Assembly: GCA_002812745.2 (NCBI GenBank)
Contig: NCSJ02000032.1
Span: forward strand, 62,001-126,000
Length of the DNA: 64,000 bases
Direction: 5' to 3'
Origin: Scytalidium lignicola
Lineage: Eukaryota; Ascomycota; Leotiomycetes
The position numbers were made by a program, and so were the translations under genes. Below the pieces are notes generated by a model that was not told the DNA's origin, ran no database searches, and saw only the letters and a list, made by a program, of their open reading frames with translations. Below are positions 45,580 to 57,964 of the stretch, piece by piece (position 1 is the first letter of the stretch; each line of letters opens with the position of its first letter).

Positions 45580-47321
45580 GCATCCAAAGTACCTTTCGTA
45601 AATATGTATACTCATATTTTCCATGTTAATGTCGAGGGAGTTATCATTTTCGTAGCTTTACCATCGGTGAGAGTTGGCCTTATATCTCGCTGGATTGCGT
45701 CTCTAGGACTTCGAAATTGTCACAACAAAGCTCATTCGAAGTATATAATTCTTGTTCTTACACACTAGAAAGAACACTATGAAACCGAGCCTTGCTAAAC
45801 TTGCAATAGGCAATCCAAAAGGCTTTCTATAATATGTGAGAAAACAAGTATATAAGGACAAATGTAAACAACAAGAACGAAGCATAATTATGAATGATAG
45901 TCAAATTTTGCTCTATGCCTAAGTCATAACTATGTATCCGGATTTCTTCAACATCGCGATCAACAAGTCATCACAAGCAATCACAAATCAAACAGTGTAA
46001 CAGATATTCAGCCTCAATCCTTGTGATTGAGGGGGCAACACCAAAATGACAGTTCTGTACAGCAGTGAAGGGGTTAGAATAAACAAACAATATTAAACTA
46101 CTTCCTAGTTCCATTTTATAGTTCGTCCTACAATTGATTTAAGTCCTTTACATCATAACATTAGGATAATCTTGGGTAAAACCAGGAGCTTCAAAGAGAC
46201 AATATCATCATTTCACCCCTACATAAGTAGTCACGACGGATGACGAAGTTTGGACTACTTTGCGAAACACATTTGTCAGGGCTAAAACATAAAGGAGAAA
46301 ACAAATTGATGCCAGGAAGGAAACCAAGTGAAATCAAAGATGATTTTATTTGAAGACACCATATGGAAAGTCCGTTTTGATGTTTGTAGGGGCAATTTCG
46401 AACTTACCAAATACTGAAGTTCCAGGCTAGTAATATATGATAACTCACATAGCTCATAAACCAAGTAAGCTGTACGATAGAAGCAGCCCCAGTAGAGGTC
46501 GTGGTTTGTGAGAACTAAAATTTCTGCAAAAGGAATACTTTTTGCCAACTTGAGAGAGGGCTATAAAATACAGCGTATCCAACAAGGAGGCAAGTCATTC
46601 TGCGGAGACTACACAGTTGTTACTGTATTCACTCTCCTATCTCGAATAGCCTTCACCTCTGAGCTTGTTTCACACTCAAAGAATCTACTTACCTCTTTTA
46701 CTTGTCACAAGTATGGATTTGTCGTTTACAGAGCTGTTTATTCTATGCACCCTTTCTCAAGGGAACTCCTCTATCTGACTAATATCAATCTTGTCCAAGC
46801 TCTTAGCTGCAATCCCAAGAGTGTTGGTTTCCGGTCGTTTATATGAAAAGGAAATCGACAATGAAAACGAGAATGAGAGCAAATATACAGAATATCTGTC
46901 GTCTCGTATTACCAAATTCTATTGAATCAGTTGATATGTTTAATTGCAACATTTCCTAACCCCACAGTTTGTATATGACAGATTCTATTACATTATTGTA
47001 AGTTAAGGGGAAGTAGATGAGAAAATTAAACAGAGAGATGAATAAATAGGTGCTTGAATTGTAGTGAATATAGATAGCTATGAGATACTTCAGAATATAT
47101 CCAGTTGGAAATTAGAATATTCACTTAGAGCACAACCTTCAACACCATTATCACAAAAAACTCCTATAAGTGAAAAGAGTTCTAGAGCATCATCGTACTT
47201 AACATACCCCTCCCGCTAAGTCATCAGCATCAAAATCAAATAAGAGCCTCGGATATGCCTTCTCGAAAGACGACGATGGATGCGAAGCTATCTAAATACG
47301 TGGCCCATGAATCGTAACCTT
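45580..47321. other. AT-rich spacer, no supported gene
   Basis: ORFs at 46282-46548 (minus) and 46508-46846 (plus) overlap in opposite directions and have no recognisable motif. The minus one ends at a plausible GTGAGT donor near 46450, so an orphan exon cannot be excluded. Confidence 0.45.
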
Positions 47322-47890
47322 CTAGCTTAGACTGTGCCAATCTGATGTAATATTCGAGGTCAAAGTCGGCCAGGATAAAAGCTTCTCGCACCCTATCTTT
47401 CCACAGCACCCGTAGGAGTAGATACTGTGGAAATCCGACTTTGGACGCTGGCCTAAAGCTGGTTTGGTTGTCTGCAAGGGAGCAGAGAGAAGACACTTAA
47501 CACTTGAATTCCACCAAATCTCAGTCTGAATGACGATTGAAGCAGCAGTAATATTAGGACCGAATGCCCCGGATGCAGCCGTAATTAGCAAAGGAATACT
47601 AGGATTGCAGCGTTGAAACTCTCGTTGGATGCTAAGTCTTCGTGATGGCCCAACTGTTCTATCAAATCTTAAAGCTACTAAACTCCAAACGTTTCTTCTC
47701 AAACTTTCGTGGAGAATATATCTAAAGACTTTAGGTACTGAGAGATTGTCACAATTCTCCGATAAGGATTTGTCCTTCGCAACTTTCTCATAAACCTTGA
47801 GTAAATGATGTATTCTATCAGGTTCAGGGCAATGGTCTTCTCTCTACTCCCTCGCAGACAACCAAACCAATTTTAGGTCAGCATCCAAAG
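47322..47890 (-). pseudogene. SNF2-type helicase C-terminal relic
   Basis: Minus-strand frame from 47880: DLKLVWLSARE, a TAG, REDHCPEPDRIHHLLKVYEK, then SLRRNVWSLVALRFDRTVGP, IQREFQRCNPSIPLLITAAS, FGPNITAASIVIQTEIWWNS. The last two blocks match the helicase C-lobe of SNF2 proteins (xLLITAAAGGxGLNITxAxxVIxxxxWWNxxxE), but the usual Q-x-x-x-R-x-H-R finger is missing because the frame runs into unrelated sequence. No N-lobe (DEGH) is present. It is a fragment, possibly brought here with a repetitive element. The internal TAG could come from CAG. Confidence 0.5.
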
Positions 47891-47893
47891 TTT

Positions 47894-48511
47894 TTAGATG
47901 CTCTCCACGAAAGTCTGAGAAGAAACGTTCGGAGTTGTATGCCATAGGGCTGCAGACCCTCTTAAATAGGTGGCAAAAACTTCCTTCACCTTCTGCTCTC
48001 CGTATATAGTGGATAGGTGTCCAAGACGATCCGTGAATATGTAAAGATCAGAATAAATTAGCTTAGATGAACTGGACTCTTCCTGGTCTGATTCCGGATT
48101 GAAATAGCTGACGTCATCGGGCTTCAAGGAACGAGATCTGACATTGGGTAGAACATCGTCTTCCACACTTGGGCTTTCCTGGGGCGTTCTGTTATTGTTC
48201 TCGTCATTGCGGTGGGCATTGTCTCTCTCTTGTTGTAACATCGTAGCTACCATCCGGACAATCTCTTCCCTTTCTAGATCATTGGAACGCCTGCCCTCTG
48301 CTACTGGGACTTCACCTTGTGGCTGTTCCATATTGCTAGCGTTCTGTGTCCTTGTAGTCCTGGGGCGAGATGGTAAAATGTAGCTATGTCGTGAGCGGTC
48401 GTGACGAATATCTCTGATGGATATTGTTCTTCTTGGACCAAGTCGGATTTGAGCTGATAATGATTCTGCAGTCTGCTGCTCTGGCTTGGACTTGTGTAGC
48501 TTGTCTGGCAA
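47894..48511 (-). pseudogene. Gag-like protein fragment
   Basis: Minus ORF of 205 codons beginning at a non-ATG codon; the first ATG (NASNMEQPQGE) is 62 codons in. The text has an Arg/Glu-rich coiled segment (DLEREEIVRMVATMLQQERD), then DDVSYFNPES and YSDLYIFTDRLGHLSTIYGE followed by KVKEVFATYLRGSAALWHTT. The last block resembles the retrotransposon gag-like module found in many Leotiomycete proteins (LRGSALxWYTTEL). No protease, reverse transcriptase or zinc knuckle follows, and the frame ends at once. Likely a decayed element or captured gene; low to moderate confidence. Confidence 0.45.
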
Positions 48512-51500
48512 CGATAAATTTGTTTCTTCTACTCTTTTAGCTCTGAGATTTGATGGTACTCATAAGAGGATGTACAATAACCGGTTAATGAGTAAATTTT
48601 AAGTAGTAAAAAGTAGTTCCTTACAATTGGCTGATTGGCTGCTCAGTTTGTTCTTTTTTGCTGTAATTAGTTAGAAGCCAGTTAAAAATCAGTGAGTGAC
48701 TACTTACATTTTGAGAGCTGTACTAACTCTAGAGCGAACACTGCGTATGATTATAGTTGGGCCGAGCAGATTTTGGTTGGTCATCTCCTGCAACCATTGC
48801 CGCCTGTTTCTTGGGACACCATGGACCATGATGGTAATATAGTACCTGGAATACGAACTTGGTACTGGTACTGTACTGTATCTAGTATAAAATAAAGTAC
48901 TAATAAGTACCATGCAATAGCGTAAGTAAGTGAGTGTGTACTGTATAATCAAAATCAAATAGAAATCTCTTAATATATAGCCCACTATATCAAAGTGAGT
49001 ATGAATTTATTCATTCACTTTACTACTCAGCTACTCATCCTTCAAATTAAATCAATAACACAACTACTATTTGTTCACTTCGTCTTAGTCTTGCCTCAAA
49101 ATATTATTCAATATTCTTACAACCGCAATCACATCCATACCATCGATTCTTCAAAATATCAACCTCCCGAATCCACACAGGAAAAGGAAAAGAGAGAATC
49201 GACTCCCACCCCCTCAGAGTTTCACACTTTTTCACATCCCAACAAACCACTCGAATCCATAGCAACACGAGAACTTTTACGTTGTGAATCAATAACAAAA
49301 TTCCATGAATCCTGCTTTTATGAGCCTTAAGCAGTGTAATAATAAAAAAAAGAGTTCTAAAGTATGCCGTNCCCCCCCCCCTCTCCTAAGGTCAAATTCT
49401 CCTATGTTCTACAATTAGTTTTCGTGNAAAAAACAACCCCTCACTGCCATCACATCTGTCGTGTGATAATGGGGGGAGGGAGAGGAGTTAAGAATATCCT
49501 GTTTCCTAGTAAACCCAGACTTTAACTGTGTGATTGTGATACGCGTCCTAGGTGGGGAGTTACATGGCCCATGTTTAATGGAAGACGTTCGATTGGCCTA
49601 TCTTTGCACCATTAAGTTCAAAAAAACTTCCAATATACAACTACCGTAGTCAAACCCCTTTTTTAATCAACAAGCTTTCCCCCTGTTCACTACTACAAAA
49701 AAAAAATCCACCTTTCCAGATAAAAACCATGCCATGCCATATGTCCCATGCATAGTAGTTAGTTAGTTAGTTACATTACCAGCAGTAAAAAAAAGAGAGA
49801 GAGGGAGAGTTTTGACTATGCATAACAGTAAGTAGTAACATTGCATGCGCGTAATCCGAGACATAGCGATAAACAGATAGAAGAAGCTGATAACAAAGAA
49901 GGGAGGGGGAGGAACCGTTTTAATCAGTTTAAACATATCCATCCTCCTATCCTTCTTCCCCCTTATCCGCTATATCAGTATCAGTACAAGAACCAAAAAA
50001 TTTTTTTTAACTCCCCTGAGTGTTGACGCGTAATTAAACTGGGATTTTCCATGTTATGTTATGTTATGTGTCAACGTGTTCTTGTTTATTAGATAATTTA
50101 CCGCCTGCACAAAAGTACAAGCACATGTCTGTCTGCATGTTTTGCAGCATCATTGACAGCAGCAGCAGCAGCAGCAGCAGGAAGCAGTGATGATCAGCTA
50201 TGCAATGCAAGAGGGGGGATGGGGGGTTCAAAACTTTCGGGAAGTAATAAGGTTTAAGCAGATATGAACGTGAACCTATGTTGCATCTCTCTTATCACCA
50301 GCAGGAGGGAAACGTTCGCCTTTGAATGGAAAGGGGGGTTTTGATGTATGTATATATGTACAGTATTGTAGTAGGTCTAATAGTAAAAAGATCCGTAACT
50401 TTGATGATTTGTATTTGGAGAAAAGGGGTTATGCGTATGTCGACTAACTGACTAATTAGTCCTCTTTATAGGTCCTTTCAATCATCCATAGATATCTGAC
50501 TCGACTTTGATCTGCTACCATCTCCGATCTAGCAGATCATAATATTCTTTCCCCGAGTAGTATATTCAGAGAGCGATGGTACTTCCATATAATGGATGAC
50601 CTCTTCTGGTTCGTGTCCAGATGTAGTTCGCTTCCTTAGTTTAGACCTGTAGTTTGATCATACATTTATATATCATANTTTTTTCCCCCTCTGTCTTCTT
50701 TTCAGAAAGAATAAGTGAAAATCCAATTGAGATATTAACAAAATGGCCTATTACTTCCCAATTTATGATAAAAGGAACAGGAATAGATAATAAGAATTAG
50801 TTAAAAGGGGGGGAGAAGGAAGCTGCATTATCATCAGTGCTATCTGATCCCCAACTATCGATAATAAATCATCAGTCAAGCAGATCTACAGTACCTAACG
50901 GTGATCCGTGCACAGAAAGTATAGTGGTATGTAGCTTCAGTCGTACTGTAGGTTATTCAACTTCACTCAGCTATGACAAAGTTTACAGTCCCCGTTAGTC
51001 ATTACCGTGTCTTTCCACGGGACGAAGCGGGAATCAAGGGGGGCCACGAGTAGATCCCCAAGCCTGTAATTAATTAACTTACTCCCATGCTTTGAAAAGA
51101 AGCAGAAAAAAGGAAAACTAAAAGGGGTCTCAGACCCCCTTGCACGGGCCCTATATAACCTCGATATTGGCTATCAAAGACAAATTCCCTTGATCCACGT
51201 GGTGGAAATTTGTACCATACAGGCTGGTATTTTGGGTTTGCGTAGTTACTAAGTCTTGGTTTGGTGGTACGAAGATGAGAAAGAAAACCGGTTAATACCT
51301 ACGATGGTACTAATCAAAGACACGAACAGGAGGAAAACGGAAGGGAAAAAGGTCGGATTTGAAAGAAACATCAACTTTTATTCGGTACCCGAGGAGTCCC
51401 GAGACACAGGACTCATCCACGTAATGTATTGGTTTTGTTTTTTGTTTCCGGTTCTGGTTCTGGGAACCATGATTTGCCTCGTTTATTATAAAAAAAGGAA

Positions 51501-54500
51501 GTGTCGGTGATGATGATGATGATGGGTGGGTACGTAGTGCGATGCACATTTCAGCACGGCATACACAGACCGTACTGTAGTGTACGACCTAGACCTTGGC
51601 CTTTCAATAATAAGTTATTTTTTCTTTTCTTTCTATTTTCGGGGATCCTCGATTACCGTATCGGAGATCTCGATAACAGACCGTTGTGTTACCTTTTTTT
51701 TGCTGTCTTTTCTTTTTTTCTCGGTTCTGCGTCTTTCCTTTTATGGGATTCGCTCACGGCTGGGACACCGAGAAAAAAACAAAACAAGATGAAAAAGAAA
51801 TAGCTTTGTATTGGATCAACAGCCAGTCATTTCTCTTCTGTGCCGATTCTGCACGTGGTGGACAGGTCCAGGGCCAATGCCCATTGGGAAATTCAGCAAT
51901 ATGACACGGCATATGTTGCACAAAAGACAAGCTCACCTGGACTGACAGTATGGTACGGTACCCTCTGATCTGAAAATAAATGTCGCGCATTATTGGAATT
52001 TCGCAGCACGGACGAGACATGGGAGGGAATTCTTCAAGGGAGGAATCTGGGCTGTCCAAGCTTGCGGTTTTTTTCTTCTTTCCACCCCTCCTCTTGTCAA
52101 GTTTTTTTCTTTTGGGTCCCTGATTCCTGAGTCACGGCTGCCTTGCCGTGCAACCGCACCAACAAAATAGATGAAATCTATGTCCTGAATATCGTAAGAT
52201 GGCAGGATGGCAGGGTGAATGAGAAGACCAAAGAACAGCCGGGGCTTAATTACAGTAGATTTCTGTGACCTAATAATTGAGAGTGCGCCGGTCTTCCCTC
52301 GGAGGAAGGGCTGCGGCTTCCCCTGACTTGTAGTCTTGGCCCGGATCCAACCAGCAGGGTGCACCGCCATCCAGACGCCACGGTCCGTGTGCCACTACCG
52401 CCCATTCCGGACTAGCACGACTCGGGGCCCAAATAGGCGGAGAGGCTGAGAGAACGAGAGGGCGAGAATTTGCGGTCATGGAGGGGGATCTGCTGGAGGG
52501 GAAGAGAGAGAAAGGGCCCACGATGGATGGATGGCATGAGGTGATCACCACCCCTCGAAAGCGGAGTTGTCGTCGCCGTGGAGCGATGTGACTCGCATCA
52601 AATTTGCCCAGCGTTGTATTTTTCTGGTCTCTTCTCCTCTTCCGGTGGTAATTAAGGTTGGCTGAAAGAAGGAGGCGTTGTGAGGGGAATAGGGAATACT
52701 GACCGAGTCGAGAAGGGGGAAAAGGCGCAACGATCTGAGACGGATCGTTGCGGGAGTGCGGCTGGGTTGGCGGTTTCTCCAATCGACTTATCGTCCTCCG
52801 AAACCGTTGCTTGACAGCAGAAAGCCCTTTTCTCCGTCGCAAAAGTGCCTGGAGGATTAAAGCTAATAATTGCCGTATTGACCGTAGAGAATCGTAGAGT
52901 ACGGTACCGTAGCCCTGCCAAGCGAAAAGCACTCGATAGTGAACAGCCAACCAACCTCGCCGGGGATGTGGTTTGTTCGATTTAATCTTCCAAGAAGGCA
53001 TCTTTGTTACAGCATCTCTAGCATCTCTAACATTCTGAATCGCGATGCCAGACCGTATGTGTCTCGTCTTATATACGTCCGTACAGTATAATTAGATACG
53101 GCATTGTCGAGATTTCGATGCTGCTGATCTCTCTCGATACCAAACGGCATCATTTACCGTGCGTACAGTACAGCACAGTACAGTACAGCGCAGCGCAGTG
53201 CAGTTGCAGCAGTTGCAAGTACAGACCCAAGTCACGTAATGATCATGACACCGGAATTAATGCAAATTGATTCTGACAGATGGCCATACACCGTTTACAC
53301 AGTAATTACTGGAGTTGTGACTTGCTACGGTACCTTTTCCACCATGGGGGTACGTACCGCGTTTCTGTCCCCCGATCGAGAAACATGAGCCGCCGATCTC
53401 CAAGCCACTCAGGACACGCCAGGCAAGATCCAGGAACGAGGCACGCCGCCTGCTGCCCAAAAGGGTTAGACGCCGAGGGCTGGCTAGGCACGCCGGGGTT
53501 GGGCGGAGTCTCGTTTCTCCCTCCCCTCAGGCTTTGCTAAGAGTAGGCGTAGGATAATAACTGGACGAACTGGCTGGCTAGCAATGACAGTACTAGCGAG
53601 ACCCATAACTTATCGCATGCAGCACTCGGACCGTCTTACGCCTCTCCAAGCCCCCGATTCATGCTCTCATGCCAAAGTTCTGTCTCCGGGTCGGGCTCCT
53701 CTTCCCCACGATCGGGTTGGTTTGGGTGGTTGTTGATGGTGGTCCATCCCCATCTCCATCCTCATCCACTCTCTCTCCCCAGACCCAGACACAGACATCA
53801 CACAACTCGCACCCAAAAACGGTCCCATTGGAAAATCACAGACACGCATATATCACACGCGTCCCGAGACCCAAGAGATTCATTTACTGTAATTTATTCA
53901 TTTACCACAACCGGTCCCCAATTCGCCCCCCCGTACGTACATGACTGTACCCGTAATACCCTCTTCCCTACTAGTGTAGTGAGTTGCACCAAGCCAAAGC
54001 GTCAACGTAATCCAATTCATTTATGGGTCCAGGATGTGCACATACACGCACATACAGGACTCACACACACATCACTTCCTGCAGCACCGCATTGCATTGC
54101 ATTCGCATGGCAAGAGAAACGAGAGAGAGAGGAAGGGGCCCTGGTCTGGTCTGACCCACCACTACCGTATCATCGGACTTCTGCGCTCTCTCTCTCTGTC
54201 TCTCTTTCTCTCTTTCTCTCGTCTCGTGTCATCCCGCCTTATTCTTATTACAGTGCTTATTTCTTATATGACCAGCTTGACTCCCCTTCCCCCTCCCCCC
54301 CTCCCCAGTCCCTCCTCTAAGCGATCTTCCCCAGGCCTGGCTGTGGTTATTTTTTTTTGTTTTCCTGTAACCTTCTTCTTCCTACCGAGGTCGACCTTGG
54401 GGCTTTGGATGCTCTCATTCCCTGGCACCTGATTGATGTGAACAATTCGGTTTTCAATCGTTTCCATCTCTCGATTCTCGAGTCCACCATAACCTTTGAC

Positions 54501-54819
54501 GAACATCCGACAAGCTACAAGAAAACAATTATTACCACCAAATTCAATTGAAGTCCCAGCTTCTTTCTTCTTCTTTTCCACTTGGATCACCACACTGCTT
54601 CCCTATCATCTTTATGCTTCTTTGATTCTCGGCGGGTCGGACTTGTCCGAGGAGGTCCTGGAAGGTTTNGGGGGGTTTGGTTGATCAAGCATATATTATC
54701 ATCGATATTTTTGGGTTGTGGTGTCTATCTGTGGTGGGAAAAATAGTTTTGAAGAAAGAAGCCATTTTTGAGGCGGTGAAAACCAGCTGCCTTCACACAC
54801 ATATTTGATAGCTTCAAAC
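48512..54819. other. 6.3-kb gene-poor, low-complexity region upstream of the sugar transporter
   Basis: Several long ORFs (for example 52270-53001 minus, 53661-54320 plus) are compositionally odd and carry no motif. Contents that can be seen: a GTAC-rich cluster at 48840-48925, isolated Ns at 49371, 49427, 50678 and 54669 beside homopolymers, GTTAT repeats near 50053, (CAG)8 at 50157-50180, a TACAG/CGCAG cluster at 53160-53225 and a pyrimidine (CT) tract at 54187-54226. The GC-richer part (51.8-54.8 kb) may hold a long promoter and 5' UTR. Confidence 0.6.
50157..50180. repeat. (CAG)8 microsatellite
   Basis: Eight tandem CAG triplets, not in a supported ORF. Confidence 0.9.
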
Positions 54820-56891
54820 ATGTCGCTCTGGCGGCCCCGGTGGCAGGCCAGCAATGTCTACGTTATCTGTGGATTTGCTGCAATTGGTACGTACTCTCTC
54901 TCTCTCCCTCTATCTTCCTTCGATTTTTCAATCCCAGCTGCTTTTGGGTCTTCTCAGAAATGGAAGGAAGGAAGGAAAAAAGAGGAAAGCTATAACCATG
55001 GAAAAGAGGGGGAGAAAAGCAAAAGCAAAACAGAGCAGAGCAAACAGGAAAGATTGATTCTTGATCTGACATTTCTACTCCTCTAGGCGGTGGACTCTTC
55101 GGTTTTGATATCTCGTCTATGTCCGGCGTCCTAGGTACACAGGCATACAAGAACTACTATGGCAACCCCGTCTCGTATCGACAGGGCGCCATCACCTGTG
55201 CCATGCCCTTCGGCTCTCTTGTTGGCGCGCTGGTATCCTCCTTCATCGCCGACAAGTACTCGAGAAAGACGACCATCCAGATTGCATCGCTGTTCTGGAT
55301 AGCTGGATCAATGTGAGTCTCATTTCCACATCTACCTTGGAGTGTTCAATTATCCTTTTTATTATTTATTTTAAATTCCAAACTTATGCTATATGCTATA
55401 TATACACAAACACTTTGACTGCAGATCTAAAAACTAACATATTATTCCCAAAATAGTATCCAGGCCGCCTCAATCAACATTGCAATGCTCGTCGTGGGCC
55501 GCGTAATAGCTGGTCTCTGTGTCGGCGCCGCTTCTTCCATCGTTCCCATCTACCAGGCCGAGATCGCCCCCAAGGAAATCCGTGGCCGTGTCGTCTCCCT
55601 CCAGCAATGGGCCATTACCTGGGGCATCTTAATCCAATACTTCATCCAGTACGGCGCCTCGCACGTCGGCAAGGGTCCCAATGATCCAAATCAACCGACC
55701 TCGGCGTTCCGCATCCCATGGGCAGTTCAAATCGTTCCTGCCGTTCTGTTACTCTGCGGCATGTTCTTCTTGCCGAGAAGTCCTAGATGGTTGGCATCCA
55801 AGGACCGTTGGGATGAGGCAATTCAGGTCATGGCTAACCTGCATGGTGGCGGCGATGTCAACCATCCAAAGGTCCTTGCCGAGTACCAGGAGATTGAGGA
55901 GGCCCTGAGATTTGAAAGAGAAGAGGCTGTGAGCAGCTATCGGCAGCTAGCTGCCCCCAGAGTGATGAGAAGAGTGTTGTTAGGGATGTCGATTCAAATG
56001 TGGAGTCAACTCTGTGGAGTAAACGTCATGATGTATTATGTTGTCTGTATGTCACATATTTCCCCTTAAAATCCTAAAATCGTCCAGCTGCTAATACCCA
56101 CCACAGACCTTATGGAAGGCGCCAATATTGGTAATCCTCTAACTGCAGCCTCAGTCCAATACGTCCTCAACGTCATCCTGACCCTCCCTGCAATCCTCTT
56201 CCTTGACCGTATCGGTCGTCGCTTTAGCATGCTCTTCGGTTCCTTCATGATGATGATCTTACTCTTTATCGCTGGTGCCCTACAGGCAATATATGGCCAA
56301 CCAAATGTGGGAGCCGTTCGCACTAATCAGAACAGCGACATCTCCTGGATAGTATTCGACAACAAACCGGTGTCGTATGCCATCATCGCAGTCACATACA
56401 TGTTCGTCTGCGTGTTCGCTACCACCTGGGGACCAACGAGCTGGACCTACCCAGCCGAAATCTTCCCCACGAAAATCCGTGCCAAGGCTGTCTCGTTAGC
56501 AACGGCCAGCAACTGGTTCTGGAATTGCATCCTCGCCTTCTCCGTCCCACCTTTATTATGGAACATCAACTGGAAGATGTACATGCTGTTCGCAACATTC
56601 AACGGCATTGCCTTGATCCACATGTTCCTCACCGCTCCCGAAACCAAGGGCAAGACCTTGGAAGAAATGGACGAGGTCTTCGATAGCGGCCGTCCAGCAT
56701 GGCGAAGCCCCATCAAGGGCTCGCGTCTAGACGTCCTTGAGAAAGAGATCGAGGCCGGCGTCGTCAGGGTCATAGCACCCCACCCAACTATTCAAGAAGC
56801 CGACAAGAACAACGTTGCGTATGGAGTGAGTCATGTAGGACAGTCTCACGAGATGGCTACATATAGTTGGAGTGTTGGCGTAGCATCATGA
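54820..56891 (+). CDS. MFS sugar transporter
   Basis: Exons 54820-54886, 55087-55312, 55457-56046 and 56107-56891 (first intron 200 nt, the others 144 and 60) give 555 residues. Hexose-transporter signatures appear in order: GGGLFGFDISSMSGVLGT (helix 1), ADKYSRKT, GRVIAGLCVGAASSIVPIYQ, then EIAPKEIRGRVVSLQQWAI, PRSPRWLA, LFLDRIGRR, TYPAEIFPTKIRAKAVSLA and PETKGKTLEEMDEVF. About twelve membrane helices with a central loop are visible. It is a plasma-membrane proton symporter or facilitator for hexoses or related sugars; which sugar cannot be read. The C-terminal tail is cytosolic. Intact. The unusually long gene-free upstream region could carry its control sequences. Confidence 0.93.
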
Positions 56892-57964
56892 CAACAAAAG
56901 AATTAGTAAAACAAGACGAAAAACAAACCAAAAAATGAAATAATTTAATAAATTTTTAAGTTTTGAAAAGGAAAATTACGTTTTTATGTAATTCTGGAAG
57001 CGAGAAATACTAATCCTCCTCCTCTAATGGAATAAGGAGAGGAAAGAGAGAGGGGGCTACATTCACTGTCCTCCCTCCCTCTCCCCCCCTTTTATATATT
57101 GCGTGTATATTCTTTGAGAAACGAACNTTTTCTTTTGGAAAGAAAGGAGTGAAAGGGAGTGAAAGGGCATATTTGGAAGGAAAGGGAAAAGGCCAGGCAT
57201 AGGAGTGGAAGGAGAGGGAGCATGGCATATATCCTCCTTTTTTATTATTTGTCTATTTTTTGATGATACCAATGGTTGAATGGGTTCTCTTTTTATTTTA
57301 TTTTATTGAATATATTTCGTTACTTGACTTTATAGTCCCATCGGCGAAGCAAGAAGCAAGAAGCAAGGTTGATTGGTTACCTTGGGGGGGGGTTTTGCAA
57401 TGAGGGTTTCTGTATTTTACNTTTTTTCTTATTTTCAATATACCCCGCAATATATTCTCTCTTAAATGTGAATGAAGTATTGAGGTTCTAGTGGATATTG
57501 TTTCTTTATATTATATTTTTGAACATGTGCGTTACCTTTTGCAATTTTTTTTTTCAGCCTTACCAAATTCTAACAATGGAAAATAGAAAAACGGATTATG
57601 AAATAATTATCAAAACTTGCATCTCTAAATAAAGTTCCGCAATGGAAGAGTTNAAAAAATCTCTACNAAAAAGNAAAAAATTTCCTGTTTACTATACAAG
57701 GAAGGATTTTTGAATCTCTAAAAATTAACTTCTTGATATATAAAGCATCGTCTCTAAGATTAACGATTGATCATCTCTTAATTATGGCTTTACAGATAGC
57801 TCATGTGGGATATTTCTTCCATCCTTCCATGCAAGAGCGACGTATCTAAGAAACGTCAGCTAAACCGACAAGTCAACTAACTATCCACCAGCCTTGACAG
57901 CTATATATATCTCCTTGGTGACTATCTCAAACGAAGAGGAAAGAAGAGGAAAAAGAAGAAAGAC
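56892..57964. other. Intergenic between convergent transporter and thioesterase genes
   Basis: AT-rich 3' regions with Ns at 57127, 57421, 57653, 57667 and 57674, each beside a homopolymer. A purine-rich stretch (57020-57230, gagaggaaagag type) is seen. No gene recognised. Confidence 0.6.

Noticed and set aside
48995..49330. Small plus-strand ORF of 111 codons with a hydrophobic start
   Set aside because: No recognisable family, weak coding texture, flanked by low-complexity DNA.
52270..53001. Minus-strand ORF of 243 codons in the gene-poor region
   Set aside because: Arg/Pro/Ser-rich, no motif, overlaps other ORFs in a GC-rich stretch; most likely chance.
53661..54320. Plus-strand ORF of 219 codons before the transporter
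   Set aside because: Encodes His/Thr/Ser low-complexity text over pyrimidine tracts; no domain and no start context.
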